A DNA stretch of 49,143 bases from a virus. Under the pieces are notes generated by a model that saw only the letters and a program-made list of their open reading frames with translations, was not told the origin of the DNA and did no database searches. The stretch is from positions 1-49,143 of IMG/VR virus record IMGVR_UViG_3300020000_000022; one strand, 5' to 3'. Shown here in pieces: positions 43,848 to 49,143 of the stretch. The position numbers and the translations under genes are program-made. Each line of letters opens with the position of its first letter. The stretch's first letter is position 1.

Positions 43848-44999
43848 TTATTTGACCAGAATTGGCCACGTGCAAGTTCTGCCACGCTTGCGGTCGATGA
43901 GGAAGAGAAGCTGGCGGGGCTTCTCGTAATCCGCCTTGATACTCAGAGCGAACGTGTTGTACCCAATGAGTGACCCGTTACACAGAAAATTTCCACCATC
44001 GCGCATCTGGTGGAAATGACCAAATACGTCCAGGTCGGCGTGACGAGCCTTCGACCATTGAGCGATAGCCTTGTTGACTGGGATATAGATACCGCCCACG
44101 CCTCCCCCGTACTTGACCGCGTGTCCATGATGGAATCGAATCGTGGTCGCTCCAGGCTGTCCCGCGTACAGGTCAACATACGAGTGCATCCCGTCCGCAA
44201 TGAGAAACGTCACACGCGGCTCGTTGCGGAAGTGCGCAGCCAGCGTGAGGTACATCAAGTATTCCAGCGAGTGACCGTTCTCCGCGCCGAACCGCGTCTT
44301 GATGGTGGTGCGTGAGTGATTCCCACTGTGGCACGGGATGGTGAACTGCGCGCCTGTGTGGTCGAGCAAGAACTGGATGCCACTAATCAGCAAGTTCATC
44401 GCGAATACCGTCGCGTGCGTCGGCTGGAGGGCATTCGTCTCGGCGTTCTCCTCGCCGTGGATGTTGCCGGTGATGAAGTCGCCCAGCAGCGCGAGCACGA
44501 TGTCCGGAATCTCGATGCGCTCCTCCAACAGTTGCACCAGATTGAGCGCTGCCTGGAACGTCTTGGTCGCCCGCGTCGTGCAGATGTCCAAACTGTACTC
44601 GTTCAGCCCGTTGATGCTGCCGGGGGCGACGATTTCCTCGCAGTGCCAGTCGGACAGCACGATAACAGCGGTACCCTCGTTGTCCCCTTGTCCCAGCTTG
44701 GGGACAATTTCCACAGGCGCCTGTCCCGAGGATAGGACGTTCATGGCGCGCAAATCATGCTCCTGCGCCTCGATGGTTTTCAGCGATTCGTTGTACCGCG
44801 CTTTGAGCCGGGCGTTCTCGTCCTGGAGCTTCCGCTTCTCGCGGTCCGTTGCCAGGGTCTCCGCAGGCGTCGGCTCTACGGGCGTAGCAGGCTGTACCGC
44901 CGCGATTCTGCCATCGAAGCAGGGACGGCACAGGCCACTCTGATTGTCGCTATACAGCTTCGCCGGACACATGAGGCACGTGCGCTCACTCTTCTTCAT
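43848..44999 (-). CDS. Calcineurin-like metallophosphoesterase with N-terminal zinc ribbon
   Basis: This is a 383-residue protein started at 44999 behind AGGAG. The N-terminus has a four-Cys zinc ribbon (CLMC...CRPC, 8-27), then a Pro linker and a coiled coil (52-85). The phosphoesterase core shows D117-x-H119, G173-D174, G226-N-H228, H293 and G327-H-F-H330, the full two-metal set. Substrate could be DNA, nucleotide or phosphoester; a Mre11-like nuclease cannot be excluded. It lies between the endolysin and secreted genes. Confidence 0.8.
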   Translation of the reverse strand: MKKSERTCLMCPAKLYSDNQSGLCRPCFDGRIAAVQPATPVEPTPAETLATDREKRKLQDENARLKARYNESLKTIEAQEHDLRAMNVLSSGQAPVEIVPKLGQGDNEGTAVIVLSDWHCEEIVAPGSINGLNEYSLDICTTRATKTFQAALNLVQLLEERIEIPDIVLALLGDFITGNIHGEENAETNALQPTHATVFAMNLLISGIQFLLDHTGAQFTIPCHSGNHSRTTIKTRFGAENGHSLEYLMYLTLAAHFRNEPRVTFLIADGMHSYVDLYAGQPGATTIRFHHGHAVKYGGGVGGIYIPVNKAIAQWSKARHADLDVFGHFHQMRDGGNFLCNGSLIGYNTFALSIKADYEKPRQLLFLIDRKRGRTCTWPILVK

Positions 45000-45052
45000 T
45001 GATGCTCCTGGGTAGGGAAGGGTCTTAGGTGGGTCTTGCAAGCCGCGTACCG

Positions 45053-45089
45053 GGCACGGCGGCTAGGGGGTACTAGCAAACGCCGTGCC
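45053..45089 (-). terminator. Hairpin after the endolysin gene
   Basis: GGCACGGCG (45053-45061) and CGCCGTGCC (45081-45089) form a perfect nine-base-pair stem with an inner GCTAG/CTAGC stem. It has no T-run, so it is probably an attenuator or mRNA-stability element. Confidence 0.55.
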
Positions 45090-45092
45090 AAG

Positions 45093-45464
45093 TCAGAGAT
45101 TCTGGAGGTAGTCGCGAACCGTGTAAATAGTACCCGCCCTACGCTGAATATGTAAGTGGGCGTTAGTGGTCCCTGCCGCCTCGTAGAACGCGTAGAAGCG
45201 CCGGGGGGTTGAGTTGTACAGCCCGACCTGGACATCGTGCAGCAGGGCGGCAATCTGCAAGGCGGTAAGGCCCTGGGACCGCACGTCGAACGCCTCTCCG
45301 GAGTGGTGGGGGTCATCGGGGCCGGAATGGACCCCGTCCCGGGCTGACGTAATTGTAATGTCGAAATCGTAAGTGGGCGCGAGCCGCTTGAGTACGTCTA
45401 GGATGCGGGCGCCCGCGGGGGACAGGGCAGACCCGAAGTCCACCCCGTCTTTGATGCGGAGCAT
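45093..45464 (-). CDS. M15-type peptidoglycan endolysin
   Basis: This is a 123-residue protein. H54-S-G-E-A-F-D60 (HxxGxAxD) and H103-L-H105 provide the zinc ligands of the M15 (D-Ala-D-Ala carboxypeptidase/L-alanyl-D-glutamate peptidase) family, and SARDGVHSGPDD before it is the usual loop. It is a single-domain enzyme without a wall-binding domain, as expected for Gram-negative targets. It couples to the upstream membrane protein by TAATG. No signal peptide, so it needs a holin. Confidence 0.8.
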   Translation of the reverse strand: MLRIKDGVDFGSALSPAGARILDVLKRLAPTYDFDITITSARDGVHSGPDDPHHSGEAFDVRSQGLTALQIAALLHDVQVGLYNSTPRRFYAFYEAAGTTNAHLHIQRRAGTIYTVRDYLQNL

Positions 45465-45703
45465 TAGAGGAACCTTTCGATGAGCCTGTCCAACTTCTGC
45501 GTTTGGTCGCGTTGCTCGTTCTTGAGGTCGAGGAGGGTTGTTTCGATATTCTTGAAAGAGACGGCATCGGCCGCAGTGTGAGCGGCGAAGTCCCGTTCCA
45601 ACTTCGTCACTTGCGCACTCACGGCATAGGCTCTCTTCGTGATGGCGCCGAGCGGGACGAGGGCAATCGTGCCCACGCCCAACCCGAGAGAAATCAGGTC
45701 CAT
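45464..45703 (-). CDS. Membrane coiled-coil protein, candidate holin or lysis accessory
   Basis: This is a 79-residue protein. An N-terminal transmembrane helix (MDLISLGLGVGTIALVPLGA) is followed by a coiled coil (VTKLERDFAAHTAADAVSFK onward). It couples directly to the endolysin gene. Class III-like holins and XhlA-type haemolysins have similar size, but a single helix is also compatible with an i-spanin. Lysis function is likely from location. Confidence 0.65.
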   Translation of the reverse strand: MDLISLGLGVGTIALVPLGAITKRAYAVSAQVTKLERDFAAHTAADAVSFKNIETTLLDLKNEQRDQTQKLDRLIERFL

Positions 45704-46912
45704 TTATCTAACTCCAAACCCCTGGAACCGGTCCAGCAAGGCTTGTGCTTGTTCCGGCGTGAGCGCACGTCCGGACATCTGGGAAAGTTCATCCAGCGGA
45801 GATAACGCTGGTACGGGATGTCGCGTGATATTGCCCGCAGCGACGTCGGAGAGACCGCCGCTGCCTTCTTCGAACTGCCCGGTCATGCGCCCCTCGCCGC
45901 CGAGAGCGGCTTGCGGGTCATCTTCCAGGAACTTCTGAATCGGAGAGAGGTTACTACGTCGAACCGCGTCCTGGAGTCCCTTGAACGCGGGCGTCTCGGT
46001 CAGTCCGCCATTCGGCGGCGCAACCGACTGCTTCATGTCGTTTACAAAGCCTTCATGGGTGAACGGGACATCGCTATTCCGGCTCGCTGCCGGTACTTTT
46101 GAACTGCCCGTGAACGCGTTCGGCTCCACGGGAACCTCTTCACCGGCCATCTTGTGCCAGCCCCAGTTGTACGGGACTTCCGTACTCCGGACTGCGGGGT
46201 CCCCAGCGGCCGCTGCGACTTCCGCTTCAGGCGCTTTGCCCGTTGCTTCCAACAGGCCGTTGAGCGCCGCACCGCCACGCTGCGCGAGCCGTCCCCCACC
46301 GCGAAGGAGCGGAGGAGCCGCTAACGACGCAGCCGCGGCAATCGGATGACCTGTGACCGCTTCAATTGGCGCCAGGGCTTGCGCTCGCGCCAGTGTCTTG
46401 CTCTTGCCCAGCGCTTCCGCACCACGACCCACAGCTTCCATCGAATCTGCAAGCGCGCCGGGAACCTTCGGCAGCAGCGCACCACTGGCGATACCGGCCA
46501 ATTCGCCAGCCCCGCCTGCGAGGTCACCGTTACCGAGTTTGTCGCCCGCGTCCATCAGAGGCTTACCCACCAGGGGCACCGCACCGCCGAGATGCTTGAA
46601 CATCTCCGCAGCGCTGATAGCGCGGCCGTTCTCGCCGTTCCCGGTCACCGTGTCGATACCGCTCTTGACTGCACGCCGCGCCTCGTCCACCGGAGTCGCA
46701 ACCGCGTTCCACAGCGTGTCGAGCGGATGCATGACCGCATGCCCGAGGTTCATCGGATTGAGCGGCGAGGTCTTCGCGGCACCACCGAGGAACCGCATGA
46801 CCGCGGGGTCTTGGGCATCCGTGCTCGGCGCGTTGTCTACCTGCACCCAGGTAGACCCGTTCCATTCGCCCGTCACGCCGCCCTTTGATTTCCGTTCACC
46901 AACTTGCGGCAT
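45704..46912 (-). CDS. Internal virion/ejection protein
   Basis: This is a 402-residue protein, MPQVGERKSKGGVTGEWNGS and onward. It is rich in Gly/Ala/Pro and Val, with long hydrophobic amphipathic stretches (GAGELAGIASGALLPKVPGA) but no classic transmembrane domain, like podovirus ejection proteins that line the channel through the cell envelope. It is the third of three genes between the late promoter and lysis genes, at the same place as P22/T7-type internal proteins. Confidence 0.65.
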   Translation of the reverse strand: MPQVGERKSKGGVTGEWNGSTWVQVDNAPSTDAQDPAVMRFLGGAAKTSPLNPMNLGHAVMHPLDTLWNAVATPVDEARRAVKSGIDTVTGNGENGRAISAAEMFKHLGGAVPLVGKPLMDAGDKLGNGDLAGGAGELAGIASGALLPKVPGALADSMEAVGRGAEALGKSKTLARAQALAPIEAVTGHPIAAAASLAAPPLLRGGGRLAQRGGAALNGLLEATGKAPEAEVAAAAGDPAVRSTEVPYNWGWHKMAGEEVPVEPNAFTGSSKVPAASRNSDVPFTHEGFVNDMKQSVAPPNGGLTETPAFKGLQDAVRRSNLSPIQKFLEDDPQAALGGEGRMTGQFEEGSGGLSDVAAGNITRHPVPALSPLDELSQMSGRALTPEQAQALLDRFQGFGVR

Positions 46913-47950
46913 TTACTGTCCCCAATCCGCGCCCAAGTCCTGCTTGGGAGCCGCACCACCGGACGGGGTGATACCAAGTTCCGCATCGGCTGCGTCCAAT
47001 TCCGCGCTGCTCTTGGCATTCGCGTACTTGGTGAGCCAACGTTCAAACGCATCCAACGCGCCGCTCATCGCGGCCGGAGTCTGAGCGGTGTTAATCAGTT
47101 TGTCGAAGCGTTCCGCCATTGCTTGGTTGGAGCCGCCGCGCGCTCCACCGTGGACCATCGCCATATTGCTCTTGACGAGAGACGCTTGGTTCTTGAAGTC
47201 GCTGAAGGCCCGAGCCGCATCCGGCGCCATGAAGTACTTGTCCATGCCGGTCCCGGTGAGGGCATCGTTGAACCGTCCCGCAACCGGGCCAGTCGCGCCA
47301 TGCTTCTCCAGCGTCCCGAGAATCGCGCGGAGTTTCGGAATCTCCGAGAGCCCCACTTGCGCGCCATGCTCCTGCGCCAGTACCGCAGGCGGCGTCGGCA
47401 CACCACTGAGCGTCATTTGCCCCTTCGCGTTGAACGACGGACGCATCGTGACGCCCGACCCGCCGCCTCCCGGCTGCCCGCCGTTAATCGTTTGGAGCAA
47501 CGCCGAGTTGCCTTTGGTCACGTCCTCACGCGCAACCGCTTCGTTCTTCGCCTTGGCGTTCTCCAGGGCAATCGCGTTCTCCCCCTGCGCCTTGGCCGCT
47601 GCAACGTTCGGCATCGTGGCGAGTGCGAGCTTGTTCGCAAACTCGTCCTGCCGCTTTGCCGTGACATCCGGACGACCGTAGGTGTTGACCTCGTCGTTCG
47701 TGTCTTGGATGTCCTTGATGCGCGCCTGTTCGTCCACGCCGAAGTCCGGCGACTCGTCCAGGGTAGACTGCTCATCCTGGACATCCGCATTGGTCGCCCC
47801 GCTAAACGTATGCCGCGGGTCGCCCGCCTGGAGTTCTAGGGAGCGCTTCATGTCGAGTAAGGCTTGCTCTTTCCGCCGCCGTGCTGCTACGAGCCCGTTA
47901 TCCGCGTTGGCATTCAACGACAGATTGGCGAGCGTATCTACTGCACCCAT
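46913..47950 (-). CDS. Internal virion/ejection protein
   Basis: This is a 345-residue protein, MGAVDTLANLSLNANADNGL and onward. The first half is helical coiled coil with many Ala, Glu and Lys (LALATMPNVAAAKAQGENAI), the second contains a Gly-rich linker and a further helical domain. Typical of head-internal proteins ejected with DNA. No enzymatic motif such as lysozyme is visible. It is followed directly by the third ejection gene. Confidence 0.6.
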   Translation of the reverse strand: MGAVDTLANLSLNANADNGLVAARRRKEQALLDMKRSLELQAGDPRHTFSGATNADVQDEQSTLDESPDFGVDEQARIKDIQDTNDEVNTYGRPDVTAKRQDEFANKLALATMPNVAAAKAQGENAIALENAKAKNEAVAREDVTKGNSALLQTINGGQPGGGGSGVTMRPSFNAKGQMTLSGVPTPPAVLAQEHGAQVGLSEIPKLRAILGTLEKHGATGPVAGRFNDALTGTGMDKYFMAPDAARAFSDFKNQASLVKSNMAMVHGGARGGSNQAMAERFDKLINTAQTPAAMSGALDAFERWLTKYANAKSSAELDAADAELGITPSGGAAPKQDLGADWGQ

Positions 47951-47961
47951 TCTGCTACTCC

Positions 47962-48819
47962 TTAGTACATCCCGCTGCCGGGACTCGAAATCTTGAGTGC
48001 GGCTTCCAGCCCCGCGAGCGCGGTAGACCGCTGTTGTGCGCCCAGCTGCGCCTGTTCAATCTCCAGCGCCTTCTGTGCGTTGCGGTCGGTGATGTCCTGA
48101 CCGCGCTGCGTGACGGCGTTCTGAGCGCCCGCCATTGCCAGCTGACCGGCAAGCGAGTTGCCCGCTTCCTCTTTTTGGAAGTCCTGACCACGTTGCGAGA
48201 TGTCGCCCTGGAAATTCGTCTCTGCGTTCTTCTGCGCTTCATCCGCTCGCGTCACCGCTTGCTGACGCGTGACGTCGCCCAACTGGCTTTCTGCGCCGGT
48301 TGCGAGTGACGCTGTGGCGCGGCTTTCCTGTCCACTACCCAGGAGGTTCCGCCCGCCAAGGGCGGAACGCAGTCCGGTCAGTGCTCCAGTCGCTTCTTGC
48401 CCTACTTGGTCTTTCGCCTTGTTAAACGATGCAGTCTCCGCTGCTGTCGTATCAACCGGTGCAAGGTGCGAGTGACCCGCGGTCGCTCCACCCTGTGACC
48501 CGGACTGCACGCCAGACGGCGCCACAATCCCACCACCGGTAGCCGCGGTCAACCCCTGAAGCGACGGCGGCGCTACCGTCGGCGCCGGACCACTCGATGT
48601 ACCCGGAGTGCCCGTTCCCCCCGTAGACGACGATGACGCTGACCCGTTGATAGGAATGCCCGATGCCGCGCTTGCTGCCGCTAACTGAGACCCCGCAGCG
48701 GTCCCGGCTGCGGCGGAACTGCGCTGTGCTTCTGCCTGCATCGCAGCGTACCACGCGGGCGAATACATCGTGTATTCCTGCCCGTTGATAATCTGGATGT
48801 TTCCGTTCGCGTATCCCAT
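47962..48819 (-). CDS. Internal virion/ejection protein, first after the promoter
   Basis: This is a 285-residue protein, MGYANGNIQIINGQEYTMYS and onward. The N-terminal 55 residues form a helical start, residues about 55-130 are Gly/Ser/Thr/Pro low complexity, and the C-terminal half is a long Ala/Gln-rich coiled coil (AQKNAETNFQGDISQRGQDF). The 'QRGQDI/QRGQDF' repeats are common in podovirus ejection proteins. It lies 19 bases below the extended -10 promoter at 48838. Confidence 0.65.
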   Translation of the reverse strand: MGYANGNIQIINGQEYTMYSPAWYAAMQAEAQRSSAAAGTAAGSQLAAASAASGIPINGSASSSSTGGTGTPGTSSGPAPTVAPPSLQGLTAATGGGIVAPSGVQSGSQGGATAGHSHLAPVDTTAAETASFNKAKDQVGQEATGALTGLRSALGGRNLLGSGQESRATASLATGAESQLGDVTRQQAVTRADEAQKNAETNFQGDISQRGQDFQKEEAGNSLAGQLAMAGAQNAVTQRGQDITDRNAQKALEIEQAQLGAQQRSTALAGLEAALKISSPGSGMY

Positions 48820-48837
48820 AATTTACTCTCTATCTCT

Positions 48838-48857
48838 AGTATACCATGTGGTACACT
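48838..48857 (-). promoter_or_regulatory. Late promoter with dyad operator
   Basis: On the minus strand ATGGTATACT is an extended -10 (TGnTATACT). The plus-strand dyad AGTATACCA-TG-TGGTACACT overlaps it and matches the dyad at 13914-13935 except for spacer length. I see no good -35 box, which fits dependence on an activator. It drives the ejection and lysis genes. Confidence 0.65.
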
Positions 48858-48858
48858 G

Positions 48859-49143
48859 TTATCCGCCGATATAGGTGAAGGACCGTTCCGCGCTGCCTCC
48901 CCCGCCGCCTGCTACCGCCATTTTGAAGCCGACGATGAACGCCGCTTCGGCCACAGCTGCCGCAGTGTAGGACGAGGAGTCCGTGGTGGACGCGTCCACA
49001 ACACGGTACTGGAGCGCCATTCCCTCCGTAGACCCGAACCCTTGCAGCAGTAGTGTGCTCCACAGGAGTGGGCTAAGAGGGTTCGTCGGTGTCGTCGGAG
49101 CGCCGGACGTTACGGAGCCGCCGCCGATGAAAATCTCCGGCAC
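48859..49143 (-). CDS. Terminal tail fibre-like structural protein, 3' part
   Basis: This is the 94-codon end of the protein that starts at 560. Read across the join, the right-hand repeat copy is in frame and continues STEGMALQYRVVDASTTDSS, finishing with a glycine run and SFTYIGG. Only this copy gives one continuous product. The gene ends just before the dyad promoter of the next operon. Confidence 0.75.
   Translation of the reverse strand: MPEIFIGGGSVTSGAPTTPTNPLSPLLWSTLLLQGFGSTEGMALQYRVVDASTTDSSSYTAAAVAEAAFIVGFKMAVAGGGGGSAERSFTYIGG
48979..49143. repeat. Right copy of terminal redundancy (contig overlap)
   Basis: It matches 1-164 with one extra C at 49018 or 49019. It is 165 bases against 164 and preserves the reading frame of the fibre-like gene, so it is likely the correct version. 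Removing one copy gives a circular unit of about 48,978 bases. Confidence 0.9.

Overview
The window is one complete, circularly closing genome of a tailed bacteriophage, most likely a podovirus. The first 164 bases recur as the last 165 bases with a single inserted C, so the unit genome is about 48,978 bp and one gene is split across the ends. I see the two terminase subunits, portal, scaffold, capsid, a P22-like tail hub, ejection-type internal proteins and a lysis cassette. I see no tape measure, sheath or baseplate gene, no integrase or recognisable lysogeny repressor, and no ribosomal RNA or canonical tRNA. The host cannot be named. The phage has its own DNA polymerase but no visible RNA polymerase, and its promoters look sigma-70-like, so host RNA polymerase probably transcribes it.

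Layout. (1) Minus strand, 18957 down to 1 and across the join to 48859: small and large terminase, a coiled-coil protein, portal, scaffold, major capsid protein, decoration and neck proteins, tail hub, a large tail protein, a collagen-like fibre and a terminal fibre protein. Many neighbours are coupled by TAATG overlaps. (2) Minus strand, 48819 to 40955: three ejection-type proteins, a membrane coiled-coil protein, an M15 endolysin, a zinc-ribbon metallophosphoesterase, a secreted anchored protein, a DUF1353 protein, an SPFH/band-7 protein, a dATP/dGTP diphosphohydrolase-like protein and a nucleoside deoxyribosyltransferase-like protein. (3) Plus strand, 19042-22343: endonuclease VII, zinc-ribbon microproteins, a membrane-tethered HEGGH protein and small membrane proteins. 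(4) Minus strand, 27353-22580: about twenty tiny accessory genes, interrupted by a repeat-rich 490-base noncoding region. (5) Plus strand, 27597-40961: a winged-helix protein, a RepA-like helicase, an RNA-repair module (polynucleotide kinase-phosphatase plus Rnl1-type RNA ligase), a 588-base noncoding region that probably encodes a structured RNA, then a recombination and replication cassette (PD-(D/E)XK nuclease, nucleotidyltransferase fold, Sak4-like ATPase, ERCC4-HhH nuclease, family A DNA polymerase).

How it fits together. The plus-strand replication operon probably runs early to middle. It supplies helicase, polymerase and recombination enzymes, while the RNA-repair pair could undo host anticodon-nuclease defence. 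The minus-strand virion genes are read from at least three sites (near 13930, 18990 and 48845) that share the half-site TGGTACACT. Two of these are dyads overlapping an extended -10 box, which suggests one shared regulator of late genes. The most promising unexplained elements are the 588-base structured RNA candidate, the shared late-promoter dyad, TGGCAC-N5-(T/G)TGC motifs before plus-strand operons, an RNA ligase whose C-terminus overprints another gene, and a phage SPFH protein.
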